Assembly: GCA_963825425.1 (NCBI GenBank)
Contig: CAWGTF010000015.1
Span: 1-64,000, forward strand
Source: PALSA-607 sp963825425
GTDB taxonomy: Bacteria > Actinomycetota > Actinomycetes > Acidothermales > Acidothermaceae
DNA: 64,000 bases
Reading direction: 5' to 3'
This document shows, piece by piece, positions 47,933 to 57,590 of this stretch. Positions within the stretch are counted from its first letter, which is position 1; every line of letters begins with the position of its first letter. Both the position numbers and the translations under genes were made by a program. The notes under the pieces were generated by a model. The model did no database searches. It was not told where the DNA came from and saw nothing but the letters and a program-made list of their open reading frames with translations.

Positions 47933-48695
47933 GTCGAGGCGGGCGCCGAAGTACGCCGAGCACGAACGCGGGGTTGGTTCGCAGATACCGCCGCCACAAC
48001 CGCCGGGGCTCGCGGCGCAGCCGGTACACCCACTCGAGTCCGTGTCTTTGCATCCATAGCGGCGCTTGCTTCACGACGCCGGCATGAAAGTCGAAAGCCG
48101 CACCGACACCGATCAGTGCAGTCGCCTGCAACATCTCACGGTGTGTCGCCATCCAGTACTCCTGCTTCACCGCACCAAGGCCGACCCACACGACGTCCGC
48201 CTCGCTGTCGTTGATGAGTCGCACGACCTCCGCGTCTTCAACTGGTGTCAACGGACGGAACGGCGGTGCGTAGCTTCCGGCAATGCGCAACCCAGGGAAC
48301 TGTGACGTCAGTCGCGCGGAGAGCAAGTCCAAAGTTCGCGGCGTCGTGCCATAGAGAAAGACAGAGCGACGTTCGTCTGCTAGTGGTTTCGACAATGCCA
48401 GCATCAAATCGGGTCCATAGACTCTGGTGACGCCCAACGCCCCAGCTCGTTTTAGGCACCAGACGATAGGCATCCCATCAGGTGTCGTCAGACCAGACGC
48501 GTTGTGGATGCGGCGCAGCTCCTCGTCGTGCTGGCATTCCATCACGGTGTGCACGTTCGTCACGCAGACGTAGTGCCGTTCACCGTCATGGATCCAGCGC
48601 ATGATCTCGTCGACGGCACCGTCGAGTGAAACTGCGCTGATGCCAACACCGAGCACGTCGACACGTTCCGATTGCAGGGCGAGGTCAGTAGGCAC
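47886..48695 (-). CDS. WecG/TagA/CpsF family glycosyltransferase
   Basis: GT26-family enzyme (269 aa) that adds a second sugar (typically ManNAc or ManNAcA) to a polyprenyl-linked sugar. Diagnostic stretches are VDVLGVGISAVSLDGAVDEI, YVCVTNVHTVMECQHDEELR, the catalytic-region GLTTPDGMPIVWCLKRAGAL with TRVYGPDLM, and DVVWVGLGAVKQEYWMATHR with IGVGAAFDFHAGVVKQAP. GTG 48695 lies 11 bp inside the 3' end of the initiating sugar transferase gene, so the two are translationally coupled and probably act in sequence. The C-terminal basic helices may hold it to the membrane. Confidence 0.92.
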   Translation of the reverse strand: MPTDLALQSERVDVLGVGISAVSLDGAVDEIMRWIHDGERHYVCVTNVHTVMECQHDEELRRIHNASGLTTPDGMPIVWCLKRAGALGVTRVYGPDLMLALSKPLADERRSVFLYGTTPRTLDLLSARLTSQFPGLRIAGSYAPPFRPLTPVEDAEVVRLINDSEADVVWVGLGAVKQEYWMATHREMLQATALIGVGAAFDFHAGVVKQAPLWMQRHGLEWVYRLRREPRRLWRRYLRTNPAFVLGVLRRPPRLRLVAPAPAVRGRLR

Positions 48696-50214
48696 CGCTA
48701 CCTCGCAATACAGCTCGCGCGGTCTTCCACAAAATCATCAGATCGAACGCCGGTGACCAGTTCTCGACGTAGTAGAGGTCAAGACGAATCGACTCATCGA
48801 ACGGCAGGTCCGAGCGGCCGCTGACCTGCCACAGTCCCGTCATCCCAGGCCGAACCAACATCCGGCGGCTGACGTCGTGTCCAACTTGCTGGGCGGACGC
48901 CGGCAGTGGTCGCGGACCGACGAGCGACATCTGTCCCAACAACACGTTGAAGAGCTGCGGCAACTCATCAAGGGAGCGGCGCCGCAAGAAGCTGCCGACC
49001 GCTGTCACCCGGTCATCGACTGCGTCCTTGACGAACATGCCGCCCGGCTTGTCGGCATGCGCGGCAACCAGTGCGTCAAAAGACTCTTCCGCATCCTCAC
49101 GCATGGTGCGGAATTTGTAGATCGTGAACAGCGCGCCGCCGCGACCTGACCGTTGCTGGCGAAAGATTGCCGGCCCCGAACTGGTCAGCCGTATCGCTAC
49201 CGCGATGCCTAACAACACCGGCGACGCCGCGATAAGCAGCACTAGCGCCGCTACCCGGTCTAAAGCCGACTTCGCGAGTTGCTTGCCGCCGTCCAGGGTC
49301 GGCTCTTCGACGTGCAGCAGCGGCAATCCGTCGACCGGCCGCATATGAATCCGCGGGCCTGCGACGTCGGTCAACGCCGGTGAAACCAGGAGGTCGACAC
49401 CACTGCCCTCGAGTTGCCAAGCGAGTTCGCGCAGCGCGGCAGGGCTAAATCCCGATGACGCCACTGCGACCGTGTCGGCTTGGGTACGCGCCAGCACCTC
49501 GAGTACCCGCCCGCGCTCACGAACAGTGCGCTCGGCGCCGGCAAAGTCGTTAGCTGCCGGGAACCAGGTACCAGCGACGTGGTAACCGGTGTAGACCGAG
49601 CGACCCAGGCCTTCAGCGAGTTTGGCGGCAGCGAGCGGCGTGCCGACGACCAGCACTCGATGCAGGCAATGCGACTTGCGCCGCAGTCGATGTAAGACCC
49701 GCCGAGCGCCGTAGCGGCCGGCAAGAGTGGAGAGCAGCCCGATCGGGAGCGCCATCGCGACGAACCCGCGCGACAACGGCAGCTTGCCGACGAAGGTCAC
49801 GAACGCAACCAGTGCCGTGACCCGGATCGCGGCGTCGGCGACCCGGCGGAATTCATCCGACCCGATGCCGAGGTAGCGCGGGTCGTAGGCGTGCGTGCTC
49901 GCGAGCAACGCCAGCCAAACCGCGGCGACCAACGCGGCGATCGCGTAGTAGTCCAGCCCCCCGACCTTGATGCTCCCCGCCGGCGCGCCCCAACGCAGCA
50001 CCGCCGCGATGGTCGTGCCGCCGAAGAGCAGCACGGCATCGAGAAGCACCAAAACGATGGTGTACCTGCGCTGCCAGGACGCCCTCGCCGCCGGCCCGGA
50101 AGACACCGGTCGCAACGGTCGCGGCGGTGCGATAGGTGCGGTTGTCGCGGCGGCCGCGGTAAAGAGCGGGTGGGCACTCACCCTTCCTGTGTCGGCGCAC
50201 AGAGGCGTCAGCAT
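48685..50214 (-). CDS. initiating polyprenyl-phosphate glycosyl-1-phosphate transferase
   Basis: The 509-aa enzyme starts lipid-linked glycan synthesis by moving a sugar phosphate to undecaprenyl phosphate. The N-terminal half has four helices (YTIVLVLLDAVLLFGGTTIA, YYAIAALVAAVWLALLA and two more) and a CoA-binding-like Rossmann stretch VLVVGTPLAAAKLAEGLGRS. The C-terminal bacterial sugar transferase core has FTIYKFRTMREDAEE, SLDELPQLFNVLLGQMSLVG with PRPLP, and RPGMTGLWQVSGRSDLPFDE. ATG 50214 is the first start; a GTG at codon 12 follows GGAAGG but is too close to it. It is the head gene of the minus-strand half of the cluster. Confidence 0.93.
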   Translation of the reverse strand: MLTPLCADTGRVSAHPLFTAAAATTAPIAPPRPLRPVSSGPAARASWQRRYTIVLVLLDAVLLFGGTTIAAVLRWGAPAGSIKVGGLDYYAIAALVAAVWLALLASTHAYDPRYLGIGSDEFRRVADAAIRVTALVAFVTFVGKLPLSRGFVAMALPIGLLSTLAGRYGARRVLHRLRRKSHCLHRVLVVGTPLAAAKLAEGLGRSVYTGYHVAGTWFPAANDFAGAERTVRERGRVLEVLARTQADTVAVASSGFSPAALRELAWQLEGSGVDLLVSPALTDVAGPRIHMRPVDGLPLLHVEEPTLDGGKQLAKSALDRVAALVLLIAASPVLLGIAVAIRLTSSGPAIFRQQRSGRGGALFTIYKFRTMREDAEESFDALVAAHADKPGGMFVKDAVDDRVTAVGSFLRRRSLDELPQLFNVLLGQMSLVGPRPLPASAQQVGHDVSRRMLVRPGMTGLWQVSGRSDLPFDESIRLDLYYVENWSPAFDLMILWKTARAVLRGSGAY

Positions 50215-50265
50215 GAGGCCCGGACGGCGCGGTGTTGCGCCATTTGGCCCAACGACCGGCGACAG

Positions 50266-51126
50266 CTACTTGAGCAGCCGTGACAGCCGCCGGTCGGCCA
50301 AGGGCTTCCCGCCCGTCTGGCAGGTCGGGCAATACTGCAACGACGAGTCGGCGAACGAGACCTCGCGCACGGTGTCACCGCAGACCGGGCAGGGCAGGCC
50401 AGCCCTGCCGTGCACTCGCAGGTTGGCCTTCTTCTCTGCTTTCAACTCGCCGGCATCGAGGTCGGCGGCCCGCCCCACGGCGTCCCGCAATGTCGTTTGC
50501 ATGGCGGCGTACAGAACGGCCACTTCGTCAGCAGTCAGGCTGTCGGCAATCTTGAACGGCGACATCTTGGCAACGTGCAGGATCTCGTCGCTGTAGGCAT
50601 TGCCGATTCCGGCGATCACCGACTGGTCGCGCAGCAGCCCCTTGATCTGCATGCGTCGGCCACGCAGCAGCGTAGCCAGGGCGTCGACATCGAACGTGGG
50701 GTCGAGCGGTTCTGGGCCCAATCTGGCGACGCCCTCGATAGTCGCGGGGTCGAGAACCACATACGCAGCAAGGCGTTTCTGGGTACCAGCCTCGGTGAGA
50801 TCGAAGCCCGACCCGTCATCGAGTTTCACCCGCAGCGCAATCGGACTCTTCCCCGGCCGAATCGGTGTCGCCGCCAGCTCGACCCGCCATCGCAGCCACC
50901 CAGCACGAGCAAGGTGGACGACGAGGTGCGGGCCAGTCGTCGCGATGTCGAGGAACTTCCCCCGCCGGCTGGCGCCGGTGATCGTGGCGCCGACCAGCGC
51001 CGACACGGGCGGATCGAAAGTCTTCATCACCTGGAACGAGCCGACGTCGACCCGGTCGATGCGACGGCCGACCACGTGCGTGGTGAGGAACGTCGCCAGC
51101 GCCTCGACTTCGGGTAGCTCGGGCAC
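50266..51126 (-). CDS. Fpg/Nei family DNA glycosylase
   Basis: Base-excision repair enzyme (286 aa). After Met removal the N-terminal Pro and Glu of PELPEVEALATFL are the catalytic residues. The helix-two-turn-helix has RDQSVIAGIGNAYSDEILHV. The C-terminal zinc finger has four cysteines in CPVCGDTVREVSFADSSLQY and CPTCQ. It resembles the actinobacterial second-paralogue Fpg/Nei group more than classical MutM, so I give no symbol. GTG 51126 starts exactly at PELPEVE and lies 4 bp after the PBP stop, so the two genes are co-transcribed. The frame is intact. Confidence 0.9.
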   Translation of the reverse strand: MPELPEVEALATFLTTHVVGRRIDRVDVGSFQVMKTFDPPVSALVGATITGASRRGKFLDIATTGPHLVVHLARAGWLRWRVELAATPIRPGKSPIALRVKLDDGSGFDLTEAGTQKRLAAYVVLDPATIEGVARLGPEPLDPTFDVDALATLLRGRRMQIKGLLRDQSVIAGIGNAYSDEILHVAKMSPFKIADSLTADEVAVLYAAMQTTLRDAVGRAADLDAGELKAEKKANLRVHGRAGLPCPVCGDTVREVSFADSSLQYCPTCQTGGKPLADRRLSRLLK

Positions 51127-51130
51127 CGCA

Positions 51131-53349
51131 TCACTTCGTCGGGGTAGCGGACGGCGAGGACTTAGTCGGGGTAGCGGACGGCGAGGACTTAGTCGGGGTA
51201 GCGGACGGCGAGATCTTGGTCTTCGTCGGGGTAGCAGAGGGGGACGGCGAAACCCCTGCGAGGTTCTGCAAGAACGCGAGCGCCACCGGCGCGGCGACAG
51301 TGCCACCGCTATGACCGTCCTGGACGTAGACGGCGAACGCGATATCGCCCTGGTAGCCCACGAACCAGGCGTGTGTCTTGGGTGTTGCGCCGGGTCCGTA
51401 CTCCGCCGTTCCCGTCTTCCCCATGACGGGGCCGCCCGGCGCGTTGGCAAGCACGGTTCCGGTGCCGACGGTTACGACCTCGCGCATCAAGGAATGCAGC
51501 TGCGTGATGACGTAGCTCGGGAACGGCGGACCTGGCGTAGGCGCGGCGGCCGGTGCGACCGCGTGGGAGCAGCCGCCGATGCCCCCGCTGAAGCGGACGC
51601 GGCACTACCCGAGGCGCAGCTGGCGGGCTTGCCGGTCACCACCAGCTGCGGCGGGATGTAATGCCCACGGGCCACCGTGGCGACGGCCACCGCGAGACTC
51701 ACCGGGCTGACCAATGTCGAGCCCTGCCCAAATGACGTCGCCGCTAGGTCCGTTGCGTCTTTGGGCGGTGATACCGATCCGCGAAACGCCGGCGTTCCGA
51801 GCGACCAGCAGGCGCCGATCCCGAGGTTCTGCGCAGTGTTCGACAACGTGAGGCCAGGCACCTTGGGAGCCAGGCTGATGAACGCGGTGTTGCACGACTT
51901 GGCGAAGTCGGTATGGAACGGCACGCTGCCAAGTTGCTCGCCTTCGTAGTTATGGAACGTCTTTCCGAACACCACGATGCTCGGAACGCACGGCACCGCT
52001 GTGTTCACACCGAAGCCTTGCTCGAGCAGCGCAGTCGTCGTCACAATCTTGAAAGCCGAACCAGGCACGATCTGGCCGAGCAAGGCAGTGTCGAAGCCAC
52101 CACCCGCCGGGCCGTTCGCGACCGCAATCACCTGCCCAGTCGACACCCGAACCGCCACGAGCGCACTTGGCTGATCCGTGATCGAAGAGAGCGCCGCGTC
52201 AGCTGCCGCTTGCACCGTTTGATCCAGCGTCGTGGAAACCGACGTCCCCTGAACCGCCGGCTGCGTCTGGACGACGGTGGGCGGCGCCGCTTGATGAAGC
52301 GCCTCGATCTGGTAGCCCGGGCTGCCGGAAAGCGTCGCGTCGAAGTCCTTCTCAAGACCGCCCAGACCGCCGACGTCTCCGGAGATGTAACGACCATTCG
52401 AGGCGGCGACGATTTCCTTGGTCACCGGGCCGACGGTGCCAAGAAGTGATCGCGCAAAGTCGTGCGAAGGGCTCAGCTGTTCGTTGAGGTCGCGCAAGAC
52501 GAGGCCGGGGATGGGGGCCAGCTGGGCGGCCACCTTCTGGTAGTCCGGCTCGCGCAACGTAATGACGTCGACGAACTCATCCGAGGTCGACCCTTTGATG
52601 CGCGTCGTCAACGACTGCGCGTCCACGCCGAGGATCTTCGACATGTCGTTCGCGGTGGTGACCGGATCGAGGACCTTTCCGGCCTCCAGGCCGATGTCGA
52701 CGACTGGGCGCGCCACGATGATCGGCTGCCCGGCGCCGTCCAGGATTGTGGCCCGCGTCGGGGCGAGGCGGGTGTACTGCAGGGTGTCACCGGCATGCAG
52801 CGACGACTGCACCACGGACGGCTTCCAGTCCAGCTGCCAACTGCCGGCAACGTTGTTGACGTCGACGGTCGACGGATACGTCCAGGTCTGGTCGCCCAGC
52901 AAGTGCCACGTGACGTTGAGCGTCGACGAGTTGATGCTGGCATCGGACGTCGGCTGGGTCGGCTGTGCCGTGACGCTCACCCCTACGGCGTGCAGCTGCG
53001 CGACGATGGTCGTGTATTCGCTCTGTACGTCAGCCCCGCTAAGGCCGCCCAAGTAGGGGACAGCCGTCAGGTCGCCCTTGGTCCACGCCTGCGCGAACTC
53101 CAGCGCCAGGGCGTCCGCCGGATTCGTCGGCGACACGATCGCAGACGGCGACGCAGCCGACGGCGTCCCCGCTGTGGCTTTGGGGGTGTGCCCCTTCGAC
53201 GAGCGGGGATAGAGGTAGAAGCCGCCGACGGCCGCCCCGGCGACGATCACGACGAGGAGGAGGATCAGCCCGACGCCAGGGCCGCGCCTGCCGCTCGGGC
53301 CGCGACCCCGTCGGCCGGTAGATCGCAGCGGCGACTGGCGATAGCTCAC
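51131..53349 (-). CDS. class B penicillin-binding protein with MecA-N/NTF2-like domain, one frameshift
   Basis: The membrane-anchored transpeptidase starts at ATG 53349. It has a basic N-terminus, one helix (VGLILLLVVIVAGAAVGGFY), then an NTF2-like MecA_N domain (ALALEFAQAWTKGDLTAVPY to WQLDWKPSVVQSSLHAGD), a dimerisation domain (TRATILDGAGQPIIVARPVV), and the catalytic domain with SxxK in PGSAFKIVTT, SxN in KSCNTAF, and KTG in VMGKTGTAEY. The frame changes near 51540, before the KTG motif. After the catalytic domain is a repetitive tail of SPSATPTK units. It cross-links peptidoglycan. A single operon with the Fpg-like gene downstream is likely. Confidence 0.88.
51138..51250 (-). repeat. 27-bp tandem repeats coding the PBP C-terminal SPSATPTKS tail
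   Basis: Three near-perfect 27-bp units begin at 51138, 51165 and 51192, followed by a diverged fourth copy from about 51225. They code repeats of SPSATPTKS at the extreme C-terminus, an extracellular Ser/Thr/Pro-rich stretch that could span the wall or be glycosylated. Copy number is likely to vary. Confidence 0.85.
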
Positions 53350-53406
53350 GTGCCCGAGCCTAGTAAACGCAGCCTAGTAATCTGTCCGCGACGAAGGGTG
53401 GGGGCC

Positions 53407-53721
53407 ATGCTCGTCTATGAGGGCGTCGGACTGCTGCTGGTTGTTGCACTCTGGATCTTCTGCCTTGTCGACGTGATCGTGTCGAAAGAGGATGAATGCC
53501 GCAACCTGCCGAAGCTGTTATGGCTGCTCATCGTGCTTATGGTGCCGGACGTTGGTTCGGTGCTCTGGCTGATCGCCGGTCGGCCAAGGGGGTTACGCCA
53601 GTCATGGCAGCAGCGGGCGTCGCGCCCGAAGACGACTCGGCGCACCACCATCGCTCCGCCAGTCGCGAATCCGGACGACGACGAGGAGTTTCTGCGAAGC
53701 ATTCGCCGCATGGACGAGTGA
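53407..53721 (+). CDS. small membrane protein with phospholipase-D N-terminal (PLDc_N) domain
   Basis: Two helices (GVGLLLVVALWIFCLVDVIV and LWLLIVLMVPDVGSVLWLIA) are separated by SKEDECRNLPK. The pair with the intervening acidic-basic loop and the final GRPRG is the PLDc_N signature found at the start of cardiolipin synthases and alone in many actinobacterial proteins. The tail is basic, then acidic (NPDDDEEFLRSIRRMDE). ATG 53407 is preceded by GTGGGGGCC. It is divergent from the PBP (57 bp). Its TGA overlaps the next ATG by one base. Confidence 0.82.
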   Translation: MLVYEGVGLLLVVALWIFCLVDVIVSKEDECRNLPKLLWLLIVLMVPDVGSVLWLIAGRPRGLRQSWQQRASRPKTTRRTTIAPPVANPDDDEEFLRSIRRMDE

Positions 53722-54254
53722 TGCCCCCGAGATCGGTCCGGCGGCGCTGGCTCAATATCGTCGTCGCGGTCTTGGTCGTTGCGGCTGCGCTCATCGAGAT
53801 CCGGCTCTACGTCGTCCCGGCATCGGATGGCGCGAGGCCCGCCGACGCGGTAGTCGTGCTCGGCGGCCAGGCGTACCAAGCTCGACTGCGGACCGCGGAT
53901 GCGATGCTCAAGACGTATCCGGGCTCGGTGGTCGTCGTCTCGATCCCCGGCGGGATTGCCTGCCCGGCGCAGCCGCCCGGCGCGTCCGCGATCCTGTGTT
54001 TTAGCCCGAACCCGAGCACCACGCAGGGCGAAGCGCGTACCGCCGCGAAGCTGGCCACGAAGTACGGCTGGAAGTCGATCGAGGTTGTGACGACCGCCGA
54101 CCAGATCTGGCGGGCCAGGTTGCGCTTCTCCCGCTGCTGGTCCGGCAACATTTCGATGGTGCGATCCGATTCCAGTATTTACCTGCGACTGCGCGCAGTT
54201 CCGTACGAAACCGCCGCCACGATCAAGGCCGAAACGCTTCAGCGCGGTTGTTGA
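53721..54254 (+). CDS. YdcF-like (DUF218) membrane-anchored protein
   Basis: A short N-terminal helix (LNIVVAVLVVAAALIEIRLY) anchors a DUF218 domain with DAVVVLGGQAYQARLRTADA, the STTQGEARTAAKLATKYGWK segment holding the conserved Glu-Ala, and SIEVVTTADQIWRARLRFSR, where the usual His of YdcF members is missing (TTADQIWRA). Members act in envelope biogenesis, with unknown chemistry. ATG 53721 overlaps the preceding stop (TGATG). The protein of 177 aa is short but complete. It is probably co-transcribed with the PLDc_N gene. Confidence 0.78.
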   Translation: MPPRSVRRRWLNIVVAVLVVAAALIEIRLYVVPASDGARPADAVVVLGGQAYQARLRTADAMLKTYPGSVVVVSIPGGIACPAQPPGASAILCFSPNPSTTQGEARTAAKLATKYGWKSIEVVTTADQIWRARLRFSRCWSGNISMVRSDSSIYLRLRAVPYETAATIKAETLQRGC

Positions 54255-54284
54255 CGCGCCCTCTTCGCCCGGCTTACCGCGCCC

Positions 54285-54857
54285 CTAGGGTTTGCGCCCC
54301 GACAAGGCAATCAACCGAGTGGCCGGGTCGGCGGAGTCGGTCTCCACCGGCGCCGCCAGAATCCCTGCCCCGACCCAGAACTTCGCGTTGGCCTCAAGAT
54401 AGGCCAGCACTGCGGCCACCGCGGTCGGCTCCATGGTCTCGTCGAGACCCGCCCCGCGTGCGAGATCCCATCCGTGAATGAGCAGGTCCGACAGCATCTG
54501 TTTGCCGTACTCGAGCGCCGGATTGTCACCGAACGACAGATGCACCACGGCGTCCGGCGAGGCGGTCAGCCAGGCAGCCCGCGAAGCCTGCGCCGCTCGC
54601 TCCCACGCCGCGACCGGCGCGTCGCCAAGCACGTCACCGTCGTAACGGTCACCGACCTGCGCGATGGTCTCACCGTCGAGCAAGTGCGGCGCCCACAGGT
54701 GCTCACCCGTGACGTGGTTTACCAGGTCGCGTACTGACCAGTCCGTGCACGGCGTCGGCGCTGTCCACCGATCGGCCGGCACCGCTTTGACCTTTTCGCC
54801 GAACGCGTCGATGCCTTGCACGATCAGATCGAATGTCTTCGGCGGTACTTCGGTCAT
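54285..54857 (-). CDS. TIGR03086-type DinB/mycothiol-transferase-like protein
   Basis: The 190-aa protein belongs to the DinB-like four-helix family with a metal-binding set: TPCTDWSVRDLVNHVTGEHL (Asp and His), ERAAQASRAAWLTASP and MLSDLLIHGWDLARGAG (second His). The family includes mycothiol-dependent maleylpyruvate isomerase and bacillithiol/mycothiol S-transferases, so a mycothiol-linked reaction is possible. ATG 54857 starts MTEVPPKTFDLIVQG. It lies 9 bp downstream of the PIG-L deacetylase gene, and both are probably in one operon. Confidence 0.85.
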   Translation of the reverse strand: MTEVPPKTFDLIVQGIDAFGEKVKAVPADRWTAPTPCTDWSVRDLVNHVTGEHLWAPHLLDGETIAQVGDRYDGDVLGDAPVAAWERAAQASRAAWLTASPDAVVHLSFGDNPALEYGKQMLSDLLIHGWDLARGAGLDETMEPTAVAAVLAYLEANAKFWVGAGILAAPVETDSADPATRLIALSGRKP

Positions 54858-54866
54858 GGCACACCC

Positions 54867-55586
54867 CTAACGGCGAAGTAGGAAGCACTCCTCAGGCAAT
54901 GCGGCGTTCGCTGTCGACTCCGCCAGCGCCTTGAGCTGGCTCGGGTACTCGTCCAACGCCGCGATCTTCCGCCCACCGAGATCGAAACTCAATGGCTCGA
55001 GTGCGTAGCCCAGCTCGCGGAGGCGGGCGAGTCGTTGGTCTGCTTGCGCGCGGTACACAGCCCGATACGGGACGTCGATGAACGCGACCCAATGCTGCGC
55101 CAACTCCGGGAATTCCTGCAGGAGCAGCAAGCACCCCTCGTGGGTCCGCTGGTGGTCGGTGTGTTCGAGGCCCAGCGGGAACGCGATCGTCGCCGGCTGC
55201 AGCACGGCGATCGCGGCGCGGATACCGGCTGCGATGTCTGCTGGTTGAGCTGACTCGCCCGGGTCGACCACGTATTGGTTGTCGAGGAAGTCGAGCCAGT
55301 GGGGTAGCGCGCCAAGGTGCGCGAGTGCGGCTCGATCCTCGGCGCGGCGCAGGCCAACGACGTCGTCGCCTGCGGCGAACCCGCAGGCCTGGTCCCACGA
55401 TGTGGTGCCAGGAAGGAACTCGCCCGGCGTCGTCGCATCCCGGACCGGCGGGTACCCGGCGAACACGGTCAGCACAGTGGTGGCAGGAGCACCGGCGATC
55501 AGTCCGGCGCAGCTCAGTACCGCGTCGTCAAGATGCGGGGAAACGACGGTTAACGGGGCAAGGGCGCTGACGTCGGCGATGGCCAT
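54867..55586 (-). CDS. PIG-L (LmbE-like) deacetylase family protein
   Basis: Zinc-dependent N-acetylglucosaminyl deacetylase-type fold (239 aa). Metal ligands are in VVSPHLDDAVLSCAGLIAG (His-Asp-Asp) and in GLEHTDHQRTHEGCLLLL (His). Related actinobacterial enzymes (MshB, Mca) process mycothiol intermediates, but the substrate of this one is open. ATG 55586 starts MAIADVSALAPLTVVSPHLD. The genes downstream (a DinB-like protein) and the zinc/thiol theme make mycothiol metabolism a possible but unproven link. The frame is intact. Confidence 0.88.
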   Translation of the reverse strand: MAIADVSALAPLTVVSPHLDDAVLSCAGLIAGAPATTVLTVFAGYPPVRDATTPGEFLPGTTSWDQACGFAAGDDVVGLRRAEDRAALAHLGALPHWLDFLDNQYVVDPGESAQPADIAAGIRAAIAVLQPATIAFPLGLEHTDHQRTHEGCLLLLQEFPELAQHWVAFIDVPYRAVYRAQADQRLARLRELGYALEPLSFDLGGRKIAALDEYPSQLKALAESTANAALPEECFLLRR

Positions 55587-55647
55587 GGGAGATTCGTATC
55601 ACCAGCCATCGCCGCCGTCGCACCCGGTGGTCTAGACCGCGCAGTGC

Positions 55648-56098
55648 CTAGCCCCAGCGGCTGATCTCGCCGGCCGGATACGCACCGAAATCCTGACCCT
55701 CGGCGCCAGTCTTGAGACTCGTCAGGTACGCACCCCAGTTCGTGCTGCACCCGCTCATGAACTCACTCGCCGCCCGCCAATCGGCGTGGCTGAACAGCAG
55801 GGTTGTCCGGCTTGCGCCGGCACTGCGCAGCGCGAAGGTGATCACGGGTGTCGATCCACTCGTCGGGGCCCTCGACGACCAGCCATGCAACCTCGTCAGG
55901 CGTGTCAGTCACAACCTCCATGACTGCCGCAGGCTTCTCCATGTCACCGAAGTAGACGCCGAAGCGTCCGCCGACCGCGCTGTCGCCGTCCAGCGGTCGA
56001 CCAGTCCACCAGCGCGCGACACCGTCAGTGGTGGCGATCAGATCGTGAACGCGTTCCTGTGGGGCGTCGATGCTAATGCGGTGCAAGATGTCGGGCAT
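55648..56098 (-). CDS. SRPBCC (AHSA1-like) domain protein, one frameshift
   Basis: The ~145-aa protein has the START-like fold: ISIDAPQERVHDLIATTDGV, ARWWTGRPLDGDSAVGGRFG and AVMEVVTDTPDEVAWLVVEG, then after a frame change near 55850 VITFALRSAGASRTTLLFSH, SGCSTNWGAYLTSLKTGAEG. The W-x-x-Y-L-x-x-L end is typical of AHSA1 proteins. The ligand is unknown. ATG 56098 starts MPDILHRISIDAPQER. It lies 34 bp downstream of the MFS exporter and is probably in its operon. Confidence 0.8.
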
Positions 56099-56132
56099 TG
56101 TCGTGTCCTTTCAGTGTGATGGCGTTGACGGT

Positions 56133-57572
56133 TCAGGCATTGACGAGGACGTCGGGTGCGTTGGCCTGCGTGCTCACGCGCGCCGTGCGCGTACCGATCG
56201 CGATCGACGACAGCGCGGCAAGCGCGGCGAAGATCACGCACGACCACAGTGCGGGCCGAAAGCCGGCGGTGACTGCGGCTGGATTGCTGAGGCTGCCGTG
56301 GGCGGAGAAGACGGCGCTGGCGATCGCGATGGCGAAGACGGCGCCGAAGCGCTGCGACATGTAGCTGATCCCGGAGGCCTTGCCCATCTCGATCTCGGCG
56401 ACGGAGCCAAGGACGGCGGTGGGCACGGTCGGCAGCGCCATCGAGATGCCGACGCCGGCGACGAGCAGGGCGAGGACGAGTTCGACCCAGCTGGTGTTGC
56501 AGGGACCCGCGTGCGGCGACCCACGCGAAGCCGAGCGCCTGCAACGTCAGGCCAATGACCATGATCGGACGGCGCCCGATCCTGTCCGAGAGCGCACCGG
56601 CAAGCGGCGAGACGATCATCGGCGTCCCGAAGAAGGGGAGTAGCCGCAACCCGGTCGAGACCGGCGAGTAGCCGCGCGCGAACTGGAACTCCTGGATGAT
56701 CAGGAACGCGGCGGCGAACGTGGCCCCCGACATGAGGAACATCGTCACGTTCCCGACGGCGAAGGTCCGGCTGTGGAACAGCCGCATCGGCACCATCGGC
56801 GCCTGCACGCGGCGCTCCCACCAGACGAACGCCACCAGCAGCGCGCAGCCGACTACCAGCGTGCCGATGATCTCCGGGCTCGACCATCCGACGTCGTTCG
56901 CCCGCACGAGTGCCCACACCAAGCCGACGACGCCCGCGGTGACCAGCGCGACGCCGACGAGGTCGACTCGCTCCGCCGCACCGTGCGTCTCTGGAAGCAG
57001 CCGAATCCCGAGCGCGATTGCGCATCACACCGATCGGGACGTTGATCCAGAAGATCCAGTGCCAGCCAAGACCTTCGGTGACAATGCCGCCGAGGAGCGG
57101 GACCGGCCGCGACAGCGAGCCCGGCGAGACCGCCGTAGATGCCGACGATCAGTCCGCGCCGCTCCGGTGGGAACGCCGTCGTGAGGATCGTCAGGCTCAG
57201 CGGCAGCACGGCGGCGGCCCCCAGCCCCTGAACGGTTCGCGCAATGATCAGATCGGTCGCGTTCGGCGCGAGCGCGCAGGCCGCCGAGGCCACCGTGAAC
57301 AGCGCCAGGCCAAGGTTGAAGACCCGCCGTCGGCCGAAGCGATCGCCAAGCGCTGCGGCGGTGATGATGCCGGCGGCAAACGCGATGCCGTAGGAGTTGA
57401 CGGTCCACTGCAGGGACGCGAGATTGGCGTGCAGGTCGCGCTGCATCCGCGGCAGCGCCGTCGTCACGACGAGCGCGTCGAGCACCACCATGAAGTAGGC
57501 GGTCGACGTGAGGCCCAGCACCCAGCGCAGGTGCCTGGCGGCGGCAGTGGACGGCGGTCGGGTGTTCGTCAT
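56133..57572 (-). CDS. DHA2-family MFS drug exporter, frameshifted
   Basis: Proton-driven exporter with 14 helices expected. ATG 57572 follows GGAGGAGCCG. Signature motif A LGDRFGRRRVFNLGLALFTV and motif C-like LIVGIYGGLAGLAVAAGP are in the first half; MVPMRLFHSRTFAVGNVTMF, GTPMIVSPLAGALSDRIGRR and GISYMSQRFGAVFAIAIASA are in the second. The frame changes near 57110, 57020 and 56510, but the pieces join into one ~475-aa protein. A TetR regulator is not adjacent. A 6-bp-arm hairpin lies in its 5' leader at 57591-57606. It is divergent from the DGPF gene. Confidence 0.8.
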
Positions 57573-57590
57573 CGGCTCCTCCAACAGGTA

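Noticed and set aside
50410..51661. Plus-strand frames antisense to the Fpg and PBP genes
   Set aside because: Both genes opposite are clear family members; the plus-strand frames show only Arg/Ser-rich shadow composition.
52462..53406. Long upstream extension of the PLDc_N gene
   Set aside because: It is antisense to the PBP; the two-helix family domain starts at ATG 53407.
54285..55586. A dedicated mycothiol operon (PIG-L deacetylase plus DinB-like protein)
   Set aside because: Both families include mycothiol enzymes but also many others; no mshA, mshC or mshD is adjacent, so the assignment is not supported.
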